From Mycoplasma seminis (GTDB taxonomy: Bacteria > Bacillota_I > Bacilli_A > Mycoplasmatales > Metamycoplasmataceae), in NCBI RefSeq assembly GCF_030718845.1, contig NZ_CP132191.1, positions 620,001 through 684,000 of the forward strand: 64,000 nt of DNA. Direction: 5' to 3'. The notes under the pieces are model-generated. The model saw nothing but the letters and a program-made list of their open reading frames with translations, had not been told where the DNA came from and made no database searches. The position numbers and the translations under genes were made by a program. Positions 45,001 to 59,148 of this stretch are shown in pieces; position 1 is the stretch's first letter, and the number at the start of each line of letters is the position of its first letter.

Positions 45001-48000
45001 TGCATCAGCTTTAACTTTTGCTTCTTTAAGAAGTTTCATATTAGCATCAATTCCTTGAGCTAAGTTAACAATTGTAATAAGTTCTTCATTATCTAAAGCA
45101 TCATTTACTTTTTCAAGGAACTTATCTTTTTGTTCTTTAGAAATGTTTTGAAGTTTAGCAATTTTATCTTTTGCGGATTGTAAATTATTATCTCCATCTA
45201 ATACTACACTAGTTAAATCAGTTGTTAATTTAGTAATTTCACTTGTAATAATTGAAGGATAATCAGCATCTTTAGCTGTTTCAATATTTGTTACAGCTGT
45301 ATCATAAGCTTGTTTAATAGCTTTTGTTGCATACTTGTAATTATTTGTAGCTTTAGTTGTAGCTATTGTACCTTGAGCTTCTCTAAGAAGCTTCATAGCA
45401 TTGTTTAATTCAACAGTATCAGTTTTAATTTGAGCAATTTGAGCCTTAGTTGTAGCTGTGCTTAATTTCTTATTAAGTTTTTCTTTTTGTGTATCTGATA
45501 AGTATGGGAGTTTATTAATGAAATCGTCTACTTGTTCACGAAGTGTGTCAACATCATGAATTTCAGCTTCTAAACTGCTAATTGCTTTTCTTATTGCGCT
45601 TGCAGCAGATTTAAGTTGCTCAACTGTTGTAGTTGATTTAACATCTTTATTCTTATCAAATAATGTTTCAGCTTCACTTAAAGCACTATCTAAAGCTTGT
45701 TTACTTTCAGCTGTCGCTTTGCTGTATTTATCTGTTACTTTAAGGTTTTGAGCTTCAGACATTGCAGCTTTTGTATCAGTTACAGCAGCATCAAGATCTT
45801 GAGCTAATTTAACTTGAGCATCAATTCCTTCTTTAGTATCAAGAGAATCAATCTCATTGTTGTAAATATCTTTTATAGCTTCTGGTAAGCTTGTAGTATT
45901 TACTTTAGCTTTAGCAGCATCACGGTATTGTTGTAATTTTTCTAATCCATTAAGTTTTTCAAATTCTTCATCTAATAATCTAGCTGTTTTATCAACTGAT
46001 GCTTTATCTAAGTTTTCACCTTGTTCTGGATTTAATGTTTTGCTTGCTCTATCTTTTCTAAATAAGTATTCTTTAGCATTATCTGCTCAAGCAAGTTTAT
46101 TAGGTTGAGCTTTTTCTTTAGCAAGTACTGCTTTAAGAGCTTTGTCTAATGCAACCATAGAAACATCTAAGTTATCTAAATCAGTTTCTATTGTACTTAA
46201 ATCTGCTAATGTGGTTTCTGCCGCATTTACTCTAGTTCTAAAGTGATCTTTTTGAGCATTATTTAGATGTGAAGTATTAATTTTATCAAGAAGAGCATTT
46301 TTAGCTTGGCTAAATTGTTTATCTCCATCTAATGCATCCATAGCTTTTTGAAGTTCTTTAGCAATAGCTTGTACTTTAGCTACATCAGTGACTGAATATG
46401 TTTCTACTATAGCATTTGTTGCAGCTTCAAGAGCTTTTTCAAATGCTGATTTTACTTTAGCTGAAGCATATGCATAATTATTTGTTGCTTTTGCAAGGTT
46501 AGCTTGTGGGATAACACCTCTAAGTTTTTGCATTGCAGTATCTAGACTAGAAGCATGCGCTAGCACTCCAGAAACTTCTGCAATTAATTTAGCTTTCTTA
46601 ACTTCTTTTATTAAAGCATCTTTTTGTGAATTTGTTAAGTAGGCTTTAGCTTTAATTGTGCTTTCAGCACTTGCAATAGCACTTTGAAGTTTTTCATCAC
46701 CATTTAAAGCAGCTATTTTAGCTTTGATATCTATAACAATATCTTGTACTTGTTTATTTGATAAGTTTTCACCTTGATATCTTGGTTTAGCTTGGTTAAT
46801 TGCACCATCATATGCTGCTTTGAATGTTTCATCAGCTTCAATGTAATCATGTGTTATTGTTACTTTTTCAACTGCAGTATCAGAAATAAGGTCATGAAGT
46901 GATTTCATTGAGTCATTTAATTCAACAGCAGCTTGATAAATTGTATTAATAGCATCATTTGAAGTTGCCTGTGCTACTTGAGTATTAATGTATTCTTTTT
47001 GAGCAACATTAAGGTATGTAAGTTTTGAGATATCTAAGTTAAATTTCTTAATAGCTTCATCAATTCTATTTTGACCATCAAGCGCATTAATTGCTGAGTC
47101 AATAGCAGAAATTAATTTAGTAATTTGATTTACATCAGCATTTACATTTGAAGTTACTTTAGCAACTTTTTGACCTTCTGAAATTGCATCATCTAAAGCA
47201 GATTTCTTAGCTGCTGTAGCATTAAGATATTTAACTTGTGAAATAATAGCATCTGCAAGTTTAACATCTTTTATACCTTCAGGAAGGTTTTCTTGAGTTG
47301 CAATAACATCAGCAATCTTGTTGTAAAGTTCAAGCATCTTATCATTTGTATTGCTTGCAGTTGTTTTAATTGTTGCAATACTTTCTGAAGATTGTGCTGA
47401 ATTAATAAGGTCCTTGAAGTGAGCTTTTTGACCAGCATTTAAGTATTTATCAGCTAAAATAACATCATTTGCTTTAAGTTTTTCATCAACAAATTCCTTA
47501 CTTTGAGCTTTAAGATTACTCATAGCTTCTTCAAGATCATTTTTATCTTGAACAAGTTTTGCTTCTGTAGCATCAGCTTTAAGTTCATTATTTACATAAT
47601 TTGCTTTAGCTGTATTTAATACAGTATCAAATGTAGTTTTATCCGCAGTTTTTGCAGCAAGGTAATCATTTGTTGTTTTTAATGTGTCAGCTTTTTGAAT
47701 TGTTGCAAGTAAATCTTCACTAGCTTTAGCTAATTTTTGAGCTTTAGTTACTTGTTCATCAATACTGTCTTTAGTTTCTAAAGTATCAATTACACCACAA
47801 ATAGCATTTTTAATACTATTTGGAAGGCTTGTAGCTTTAACTTTAGCTTTAGCTGTTTGACGGTAAAGGTTAAGCATTGCATTTCCATTAAGTTTAGCGT
47901 ATTGATCAATAAGGTCTTGCTTAATAGCATCTACTTGAGCAGCTGATTTATTTTCACCTAAAGTTTTATTAAGCACTGTATCAGCGGCTGTTTTCGCATT

Positions 48001-51000
48001 CTTGTATGTTGCTTTATTTTCAGCTCATAAGTAATTTACACTAGTTTCTAAATCAGCTGGAATTTTAACTACTTCATCTTTAAGTTGTTGCATTGAACTT
48101 ACTAAAGTAGTAAATTCTTCTCTAATAGAATCTAATTGTGTGTAAGTTTCATCAGTTACTTTATTTACTTTTTCTTTTAAAGCAGCTTTTTGAGCATTAT
48201 TAAGAATTGAAGTTTCAATATCATTAATTAATTTTTCTTTAGCTTGGTTAAATCTAATTCTTCCATCAAGAGCTTTAATTGCTTCTTTAAGAGCATTTGC
48301 ATCTGTTGCAACTACACTAGCATCTGTTTCAAGGACTTTATCAGATTTAATATTATTAGCAATTAATAAGGCATCTTCAAAGGCTTCCTTAGTTCCTTTA
48401 ACTCCATTATTAGTTGTTGAAGCATTAATGTATTCAATTTTTGTTTTAATAGCTTCAGCTTTGGTAATTTGAGCTCTTAATTCTTTCATTTGTTCATTAA
48501 GTGCACTAGCTAAAGCATATTTAGAATCCATTAATTCTTTTGAATTTGAAACTTTATTAATTTCATTTTCATAGTGTTTTCTTTGTTTTGGTGTTAAGTA
48601 TTCTAATTTGCTTAAATCAGCTGTAAGTTGATCTCTATGATCAATAAGTTCTTGGCTTCCATCTAATGCATCATATGCAGCATTAAGTTGTTTAATAAGT
48701 TCATTAATATCGCTAACACTTAAATTATCGTTTGCTACTTTAGTTGAAATTTCATTGTATTTAGCTTCATATGTAGCTTTTGAAGTTGCTGATGCATATT
48801 TGTATTTAGCATCATTTGCAAGTGCAGCAGTTGATTTCTTACTTAATAATTCTTTAATTAGACCCATTTGGGTATTAACTGCTGAAGCTTGTGAATTAAT
48901 TTCATTTGCTTTCGCAATAGTTTTAGCTTGAGAAATTAATCCAGTAAAGTGAGTTACTTGTGCATTGTTTAAGTGCTCAAACTTATTAAGCTTAAAGTTA
49001 TTTAAAAGATCTTTAATTACTTCATCTCTCTTAGCAACACCATCAAGAAGTCCTTCAAGTCTCTTGATTTCTTCAATAGCAGCATCTACTTGTACTTTAG
49101 TTGCATCTGTTTGAGAATTTAAATCAACAATGCCTTCTCATTTATTTACTAAGTTAGTATATGCACTGTTGTCTGTTGCATCAATGTATTTAGTACTGTT
49201 AAATACTGAATCTTCAAATTTAACTTGTTTTACACCACTTGCAACATTGCTTGGAGTTCCTTTAGCATCTGCAATTGTATTAATCATTGTAAGCATTGAA
49301 TTATTTAATGCTGATAAATTATTTTTTGCTGTTGTTAATTCATCTCAAGAATTAATATTTGCAGCTGCTGTTTTTGCTACTTGTTTTTGTTTTGCATTTA
49401 AGTATGTATATGTATCAACATCTAAGATATATTGAGCTTTTTTATCTTCGAAATCTTTTACAGCATGTTTTAAAGCATCAATCGCATCTGTAATAGCTTT
49501 TGTTTTAGCTATTGCTTGTTCATTTGTTGTTATAGTGTTTTGAGCATCATATCAACTTTGAGCTGTAGCAATAGATGAATCATAAGCTTGTTGTAATTGG
49601 CTTGATGATAATTTGTAAGCTTGTGATTGTTTAATACTATCAATTGCTTCTTTTGTAAGATATGTAAGCAATGTAGCTTGAGCATCATTTACTGATTTAA
49701 TTGTGTTGTAATCTTGGGTTAACTGAGCAAGTGAAACTTTTGCAGCTTTTTGCAGCATGTTTTCACCATAAGTTACTTGAGCAGCTGTAAGAGCTTTAAA
49801 TTGAGATAAATCAGCTTTGTAGGTTTGCAATTGATCATCAACAACTTTTTGACCATTTAAAGCATTGTATGCAGCTAATAATTTTGCTTTTAAAGTATCA
49901 ATTTCTTCTGGTGTAGATTTTTCACTAGTTGAAACAAGTAAATCTCCAGCTGCTTTTATAGCAGAATCATAGGCTTGTTTAAATTCTTGACTAGCTTCAG
50001 TATATTTAATGCTTTCAGTTACTTTAGTTAAATTAATGTAATCATTATGTAAGTTTCATAATCCTTGCATTGAACTAATGTAAGCTTTTACATTTGTTGA
50101 TACTTGTGCAATTGTAAGGTATGTAGCAGCATCAACTTCACTAATAAGATCGGCTTTTTGTTTCGCATTTAATCTTGAGGTTGCATTATTAATTAAATCT
50201 TTAAGAGCTTGTTTTTCTTGAGCTAGTTTTTCATCTCCATCAAGAGCTTTTCTAGTTGATGCTAGTGTTGTATGTAATGAATTAATTGTGTCTGCAACAA
50301 TAACTTCATAACTATCTTCAATAGCAGCAAGTGCATTTGTAAGAGCTACATCAAATGGTGATTTTGTAGTTTCATTTGCATATAAGTAATCCGCTGTTGT
50401 TTTAACTGCTTTGCTTGAAATGATTTCACTTCTAAGTAATTGCATTTGATTAATTAATTTTTCAGCAGTTGTTTTTACTTCATGTAATTCAGCAATTGTT
50501 TTTGCATTTTCATATAATGATTTAAGTTTTGCATTTTGACCTTTAGTTAAGGCAGCGTGTGCAACATATTTATCTAACTCTGCTTTTTCTTTATCAAATG
50601 CTTCGTTTCCATCTAATGAATCAAGTGCTGCTGCAATTTTTGCATTAATTTCATCTACTTTAGCTTTTCTTAAAACATTAGCTTTTGTTTCATTTGCAAT
50701 AGCATCTTTTCCTTCCTTAACAGCAGCATCATATGATTTTTTATTCTTTTCAGGTGCTGATAAGTAGTCTTTTGAAGCTTTTGTATCATCATATTGTTTT
50801 CCAATAGCATTTCTTAATGTTGACATTGAACTTGCTAGTGGTGTAACATTAGAAGTAAATTCATTATTTTGTTTTGCAATAGTATCAAGAGATTTAATTG
50901 TATCAATTGCATCATCTTGTTGAATTGTAGTTAATTGAGTTAATTTTCTAATTTCTTTTTCTAATCTAGCAGCATTTTCAGCTAAGTTAGCAGCATCTTT

Positions 51001-54000
51001 AGCTTTAGCTCTTTTTACTACTTCATCTAAACCAGCTTTAGAAGTTTGGATAATTAATTCTGATTTAAATCCACTTGCTTCACCATCGTAAAGGTTTTGT
51101 AATGCATCAATTGCTTTTTTAGCTGCTTCAAGGTTATTTTCACCATTTAAAGCATTTTTAGCATTTGTAATATCAGTAGCTTTCGAATTGATATCAGCAA
51201 CTACAATAGATTTAATACCTTTAGGTTGTTTTCTTTCTTCATCTAGGCTTGAAAGTAAATTATCAAATGTTGTTTTCTTATCTGCATCAGCAAATTTGTA
51301 ATTATTATTTACTTTGTAAGCAATAGCATCAGTTTCAACTTCTTGAAGTGATTTCATTGCTTCATTTAATTCAGAAGCTTGTGTATCAACAGCAGCAATT
51401 TCTTCAATAGTTTGTTTTGAGTTTACAAGTGTAGTTAAAGCTTCTTTTTGAGCAACTGAAAGGTATTTTAAGTCTTTAAATCTATCAATTACTTCTTTTT
51501 GTTTATCTTCAATCTTTTTATTTCCATTTAAAGCTTCATAAGTTGCTTTGTATTTTGAGTAAAATTCTTCAGCTTTAGCATAATCGTAGTTATGTTCACG
51601 ACCATCTTTATCTCATTTATCACTGATTAAGTTATCTATATTTACCTTAGCAGCATCATATGCTTTTTTCTTATCATCATCAGCAAGAGTATATTTAAAT
51701 AAACTCGTTAGATTTTCAGGGATATTTTTAACATATTCCTTGATTTCTTTCATTTTTTGATTTAATTTATCAAAATCACTTCTGTGATTTTCTTCAAAGT
51801 CTATTACAAACGCAGGTAAGATTATTAATCACGTATAGTAATCTTTTTGTTGCGGATTAAGATATGATTTTTTAATTTCTTCATAAATAGCATTTTGTAA
51901 GTTTGTAAGACCATCAAGGTCCGTTGGATAATATCGTAAGTTCATTGCTAATTGAGAAATGAATTTATAATCTATAACTTCAGAATCGTCTTGAATTATT
52001 TTTTCAGATTCTGATATCACATTATCAAATAACATTTTTATGCCTGGTTCTTCTTTAGTTCCTACAGTTGCATGGATGTATTTAAGTGTTTTTCTTACTT
52101 CATATGCTTTTGGTAAGTCTTCGCGTATCATAGACATTTTTCAACTAAGATCGTGATATTTGTTATATCATTCATTTCCTTGAAAAATAGCATTAATATT
52201 TAATAAATTATTTTCATCAAAGAAATGGATTTTATCTAATTCAGCTAGGAGAACTTTTTTCTGACCGCTTGTAAGGGATTTGTTTTTTTCTAGCATTTCC
52301 CTATAGTAAGCATTGTTTAGATGTTTCATTAATTTGTCTTTATGTTCTTCGATTCCAGATAATATTGATTTAGCTTCCTCTAAATCTATTAATTCTTTAT
52401 TTTTTTCTTTAGATTTGATAGTAGTTTCAGCATTATTAATTGCTGTCAAATACTCATTCGCAAAATCTTGTGCATGACTAGCAAAAACTTCCATTCGAAG
52501 TCTGTCTTCAAATCAAATTTCTGGGTGCTCTTTATGTATTAATGATCTTTCTAATTCTTTGAAATCTTCAATTATTTTTTTAAGTGATTCTTTTCGACTT
52601 ATTTCAATATTAATTTTCTTCATTACTTCATCAAGTTCATTTACATCAGCAGCAAATGCAGCAATTTTGTTTGGATTAAACGTTCCTTGAATTAAGCTTG
52701 CATAGAAATCTTTTTGAATATTAGATACATTTTCTAATTTAGCTGCATTTAATTGCGCAATTCCTTGAGCAATTGCTTTTGCTAATTCATCTGCAATTTC
52801 TTTATTAGTTTGAGCAAAAGCACCAAGAATTTGATTTAAACTAGTTGCTTTTGAAACTATATCTTGTAAATCATTGAATTTTTCTTCACTTAATGAAGGT
52901 TTAATATTTTGCAATCTTTGAGTTATTCAAGCTTTATTTGCACTAGCCGACATGCGAGCTTTTGTAGCATTTAGATTAATTTGAGATAAAACTTTATTAA
53001 TATTGTTTTCATATACAGCAATTGAAGAAAGTTTTTCAGTTTCTTTAGTTTGTTGATTTAATTTATCAATTAAACTTGCATGAATATCTTTGTATTCATC
53101 TGAAACATAAGCATTTAAGCTTGGATCATTAATTAATGCTAATAAATCAGTATTTGTTGCTTTTACTCTATTAAGGATATCAAGCACTTGTCTAAATTCT
53201 GTATCAATATTTCTAAAGTTATCTTGATTAATTTTGTTAATTAAAGATTGTTTAATTTCTTCATTTAAGTTTGAATTTGAAATTTCTTTCTTAAGTTCAT
53301 CAATTATTCTATTAGTATTAGTTACACCATCTAAACCTGAGATTGCTGCGCTTAATTCATTTCCAAGCTTTTGAATTGAATCAGCAGTTAAATAATTTGC
53401 ATTTTCAGATTCTTTATTTGCAACGCTTCTGTCAGATTGATTGTTTAAAACATTTCTTACAGTTTCAAGTATATCTCTAAGCTTGTTAGCTTGTTGGTCC
53501 GAAGCATTCATGTAAGCAATATTATTTGCATATTGTTGGTTGAATAATTCAAAACCTTTTCTTAAGATGTCAAGATTTGTTCTTAAAGCATCTACTTCAT
53601 ATTTAAGGTTTGAAATATTTTGACTAGTAGCATTTAAAGCTTGAGTAATTAAATTATTTCTTTGAGCTTTATTAAATAATGAATTATTAATTGTATTAAT
53701 TAAATCAAGCTTTTTATTATTGAAATTATCATCTCCGTTTAGCATTTCTGCAGCATTACTAATTAAAGCTACTGTATTACTTAATTGAGTTTCTTTTTCA
53801 TAAATATTATCATCAAGAATAATGTTTTGTAATTTTTCAATAGCAGTATTGAATTTATTTTGGTTAGTTTCACTTGCAAGTTTGTAATTTGTTGTTGTTT
53901 TAATTTGTTTTAAACTTTCAAGTAATTCTTTAGCTTGTTTTAGAGCAGAATTAATTCTGCTTGCAATATTTTGAATATCTTCAATAGTTTCAAAGTTTTT

Positions 54001-57000
54001 AGCTTGTGCAACTTTGCTTGTTACAACTTCTTTTTGTTTGTCCGTGAATTGATCAAGACTGATATTAAGTTGTTTATTTAATTCTGGAATTTCTCTTTCA
54101 AGTCTTCCTTGACCATTTAAAGCTTCACTAGCACTTACATATGCTGCATGTGCTTGTTCTAATTGAGTCAAATATGAATTAAATTCAATCGCAGCATCTA
54201 ATGTTTCCATGAAGTGTTGATATTGTTTAATGTTACTAATTGCATCAAGGAAATTCTTTTTAGCTGATTTATCAGCATTAAGATATTTAACATCCTTAAG
54301 TAATACATCAGCTTTTGTTATATCTTGTTGCAATTGTTCTAAAACATCTTTATATTGTGAAACAATAAACATAAAACTATCGAGCTCTTCTTTAGTTTTA
54401 ATGCGAGTATCTACATATTGATCGGTTCTATCAAAATCATCTGCTACATCACCTCTATCAATATCAATTGCTAATCTTCCACCATCAACAAATTTATTAG
54501 AAGTTGTGTAACCATTATTTAAGATTTCAATAAAGTATTCAGCTAATTTACCTTTAATACTTGTGAATTCAGTTTCAATTTTTTCAGCAGCTTTAGATAA
54601 AGCACTTTTTCTTTCTTTATTGTATTTTAATAAGTATTTTAGGAAAAGTCCAGTATCAGTAGTTAAGTTATGTTCATCGCCTTCTGAAATATTTCAAGCA
54701 ATTGGTTGATTTAATACATCGTGAATGAATTCAGCTTCGTCATTTGTTTCTTTGTCTCAAACTAAATTATCACCGTATTTTGCCCGCATTTCAAGGATTA
54801 TATATCCTGAGAGTTTAGTAAAGGCATCAATTCCATTATGCAAGAAGCTAGCTAATTTATCTGGATTTTTGAACATTTCTTTTTGTTCTGCTTTAAGTCG
54901 ATCCGGGAATTCAAAATAATCATTTAAAACAGATCACATATTAGAAAATGTGCCTATTGCATACTTGAATTGTTTTTCTCTTCGATAATCTGGAAATTTT
55001 TCTTTAATAAGTTTAGCTACTCCCTCATTATCTAATGAAACAAAATATCCTCATTTTCTTATACCGTATTTTTCATATGTTTCTTTAGCTTTTTTATTTA
55101 ATTCAACGAGTTCGGCATCTTTATTTTCGGGCTCAGCTTCAGAAATTACTAAAAGTTTATTTTTAGCATCTGCGACATTTGCAAGGGCTTGTTGTAATTT
55201 TTCAATGTATTCTGGTAATTTCTTAGTTACAAATTCTTCACGATTTCCAATTGAAGCTTGGATTTGAAGCGCTTCAATTGCATTAGTGTAATTTAATGCA
55301 CTTAAAACAGTGTATTTATTAATTTCATTATTATTTACAAAGTTATCATTGTAATCCAAAATAGCTTTAAGCGCTTTTTCAAGTTCATCTTGATATTGAG
55401 CAGCTATAAGCATTTGTTTTTTAGCTTCTGGATTTGATAATTTAATTATATCTTTAATAAATACTAGGTTTTGAGAATGGCTTCATAACCCAAGTTCTCT
55501 AATTCAATCCTTTTCTTTTTCTAATTTTGATTTAAGCTTTTTGGATTCATCATCATTTTGATGAATTCCACTTGTATAACGAGAAATATCAAATCTAAAT
55601 CCAGTTTCTTGTAATATGCGGCTAAATGGATTTGGGAAAGCGGGACAAGAATCACCATAACCGCCTCTTGCTCATGGACGTACTGCTGTCTCATCAAATT
55701 CATTTGTTAAAGGATCAAGTGACATTATTTGCATAAATTCAGCAATATAATATCCAAGAGTATCATCACCATAAATATGTTGTATTTTTCCGTCTGGTGC
55801 TGTTCAGAAATAATATGATTCTAATTGTCCATCTGAATAACCAGCTCAAATATCAACATATACCGCATATGAATCTATCATTTTTAAGAATTCTTCATCT
55901 GTGAAACTTTTATTTCAATTTTTAAATTCTTCTATTTTTCTATTAAATTTATTATCATCACTATTTGGATTAGCTTTATCAAATAAGATTTGGAAATCTG
56001 GTAATTGGTAAAGATATTCATATGTATTAATAGCATTAACTATACCAATATATTTTTCTAAGTATTGATTATATTTGTAATCTGAGTAATGAGCTTTAAG
56101 TTTTAATTCAAGTGATTTGAATTCATCTATATCAGCTAATACATCTTCAATTGTGTTAGTATCTTGCGCTTGTCTAATTCTTTTAATTAAAGTTTTAAAG
56201 TGATATGGAGCAAGTCAAGGTACATTTTGAATTTGCATTTCAGCTTCATATTTAAATTCATTAAGGTTTTTATTTAATCATTTACATAAAGCAAAGGCAT
56301 TTTCTAATGCTTTAATAGCATCTTGTAATTTACTTGCTTCTTTTGTATTTGACTCAGAATCATTTTCAAGTCTATTTAACCCTTGAGCAAGATAATTATT
56401 AAATTGTTCTTTTTGATCTTGACTTAAAGTACGGAAAGCATTTCTGCTTTGGATATCTTTAGCTTGAGCTACTTTTTGAGCTAATATGAATGCAAGTTTA
56501 GATACATTATTAGCTGAGGTAAAAGTAGAATTAATTTCTGCTTCATTTTGTGCTTTTGTTATTTCTTTTACAAATTCAGTTTTTATTTCTTGTGAAATAT
56601 TGTTTAAATTCTTAACATCTTGTATTTTTCTAAGTTTTAATGAAGCGAGATAAATATTTTCATCAAATTGTGCATTGATATCATTGTTTTCATTGATTGC
56701 ATTATAAATTGCTTTAAATTCATCTTCAGTTACACCTGTAGGTTTATTTCTTTCTAATTCACCTAATTCTTCAACATAAAGAGAATGTAATTCAGCTCTT
56801 AAAATGCTTTCAGGTTGTTTATTTGCAAAGTCAGTTTGAGAAGTTTGTTCTAATTTAAGAGTTTTAACTTTTTCAAGTTTTGCTGAATTAGATAAGAATT
56901 TTGAGTTCTTGATTTGTTTTTCAATAACGTTACTAATTCCATCTAAATATTTGTAATCTAAAATTTCAACACATAATTGATCAATCTTAGAAACATTGGT

Positions 57001-59148
57001 TTCAATTGGGAAATTAACTGATTTTTCTGGATTATCATAGAAATATGGTCCAGTAATAGTATCATTTTTAATGTCGTTATTGTTAATAACAAAGACAGGC
57101 AATGTGTTTTTAATTGCTTGGTTATATTTTTCAATTAATTCATCATAAAGTTTCTTATTAGTTTCACTAGAAGCTTGGTATATTAATTTATTTTTAATTT
57201 CAGGAAGAAGTTTATTAACTTCAGCAATTTGAATATTTGTTGAGTTAACAAGTGAAATTGTATTTTGTCAAAAGGCTATAGCTTTTTCTTGTTGTTCAAT
57301 GACTGTAACCGTTTCAGGATCATTTGTAGGTAATGTTTTTTGTGATTTAATATTTATAAATAATTTATCAAAGAAATCATGTGGATTTAAATCTTGACTA
57401 ATTGCTGTAATAAGTGCTTGTTTTTGTTCTGGTGTAATTGTTGATTTAAAGTGTTCATCATCAAAAATATTTACTAATTTATCAAAGTTATTGATTAAAT
57501 TATTCTTTTCTTTTTGAAGTTTAGATAAAGCATAAGAAACTTTAGCTGTATAAGCGTTTTTCTTAGCATCATATTGCATTTCTTGTCCATATTTTGAATC
57601 ATAAGACATAGCATAGGCACTTTTTGCTAAAGCAATAAGTTGTTCATCTTCATCTTCTTTTCCAAATGTAGGAAGTAAGTAAATCTTGTTATTTGAGTCT
57701 GCTAAAAATTCCTTAGCATCATCTAAAGAAAGTAAGATTTTTGTTTTGTATTCTTTTGTTTCAGATTCAAGTCTTTGGAAATCAAGGTGTTTTGAATAAA
57801 GTGGTTGATTATTTTGATCAGTTATAACAACTAAGTAATCGGTTTCTGGTAAGTTAGCATCATCTTTAGCAATTTCTGTTAAATCAATTTCAGTATTGCT
57901 TACTTGATTATATGAAGCGAGTGCTATTGTAGCTGCTGAAATTTGACTAGCATAAGTAGCTTGTGTTGCTGTGTTTCTTAAATCATCTAATTCCGCATAT
58001 TTTTCATCCCCTTTTTCTTCATATGGTGCAGCTATATTGAAAATACCCGAAACAAATGAGTTATTTTCACCATAAAGTTTTGAAGCATGAGCTTTTTTAC
58101 GTGTTTTAAATGTAATATTAACTTTTCCAGCTAGTTTTGTTGATTCAACTTTTCCATCATCTAAATGAATAAGAAATGCTGAGCCAAAGTTATCACTTAA
58201 AACATTTTTACTAATTGATTCATTAGTTAAAGTTTGATATGAAACTAAGTCTCTAAGTCCGAAACCGAATTTACCTTCTTTTTTATCTAAAAGAGAACTT
58301 AAAACAAAGTTATTAGCATCAGTAGCACTTTTTTCAACATATTCAATACCATCTATTTTTGGATCATATTTATCTTTTCCTAGGTTTAAATCAGATAGGT
58401 TATTAGTTGCATAGCTTCCAATTACATTAGTATTATTACTGAAATCAAAGTTAACACTTCCTAAATCCTTGTAAGACTTAGTTCTACCGTCTGATGAATG
58501 TCCAATTGTATTAACTCTATTTCCGACATAATTTCCATTTTTATTAGCTACAACGAAAAATGCACCAGAATCTGTTGCGTCATAAGGATATTTAGATAAA
58601 TCAGCAAAACCACTTGAAGAAATATCATTTAAATCTTGATAATCAATTTTGAAACTAATTGAACCAGGAATAATTTCTAGATCATTTGAAAGTGCAATTC
58701 CATATGTTCTATCTCCAAGAGCATATTTATTACCTTGAATTAATCCTTCAGATTCAAATTCTAAACTTCAATCTTGTTCACCATCAGCATTCAATTTATC
58801 TTGAATTAATTTTTCAGCTTCTGCTGGTGTTGGTTGTCTGAAGTTTTTATGTTCATTATCAAAAACATCAGCAAGTTTAAATTTAACTAATCCGGCATTT
58901 TGGCTATCACTTAATGAAACATTATCTTTTCATTTTTTACCGTAGTTAAGTAATTTAACATTGCGATATTGCAAAGTATTTGCGTCGTTATTCAGTAAAT
59001 TAATAACGTTATTAGCTTCAAACACATCATCTGCTTTGTCGCCTAAATCAGCAGAGATTGTAAAAAGCATTGTAGGACCAACAACTGCTGTTGCTCCTGA
59101 AGCTACAAGGATAACTTTTGTAGCTTTTGTTAAATTTTTGTCTTTCAT
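39091..59148 (-). CDS. Giant Ebh-like surface protein, about 6,685 aa
   Basis: One frame of 20,058 bases holds no TAA or TAG when TGA is Trp; I checked the intervals between TGA codons. The N-terminus is an uncleaved or Sec signal helix (ATKVILVASGATAVVGPTML) with no lipobox. A unique region of about 500 residues follows (including IIPGSISFKIDYQDL). Most of the rest is helical repeats of about 130-140 residues combining a GA-like part (YLSDTQKEKLNKKL) with a FIVAR-like part (NNYKYATKAIKQAYDTAV), as in staphylococcal Ebh. Two Asp/Pro/Lys-rich segments interrupt it. Near the end is one TM helix (LWALLTVIGVLSWIGAMFLY) and KIKK. The start at 59148 is preferred over 59160 because ggaga precedes it. 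Role in adhesion or surface spread is inferred. Confidence 0.9.
40271..42958. repeat. Tandem duplication in the giant gene, copy A
   Basis: This stretch repeats at an offset of 2,688 bases as copy B. Identity is high over long runs (for example the block starting ccatctaaag at 40271 and 42959). Offsets stay in frame. It includes the longer Pro-rich segment. Confidence 0.85.
41465..41790 (-). repeat. Asp/Lys/Pro-Gly-rich tandem repeats, copy A
   Basis: Encodes short units such as EKPGDGTNPDQGDKEKPG and DKPGTNPDDKEKPSD in varied order. Comparison with copy B shows 96 more bases (32 residues) here, so units have been gained or lost in frame. Likely an extended, flexible spacer outside the cell. 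Confidence 0.85.
42959..45540. repeat. Tandem duplication in the giant gene, copy B
   Basis: Matches copy A first at offset 2,688 and, after the Pro-rich segment, at offset 2,592. Similarity fades near 45540, where ordinary helical repeats resume. Confidence 0.85.
44160..44400 (-). repeat. Asp/Lys/Pro-Gly-rich tandem repeats, copy B
   Basis: Shorter equivalent of the copy A segment, built of the same units (KPGDGTNPDDKKPGDG, DKPGTNPDDKEKPGD). Confidence 0.85.
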
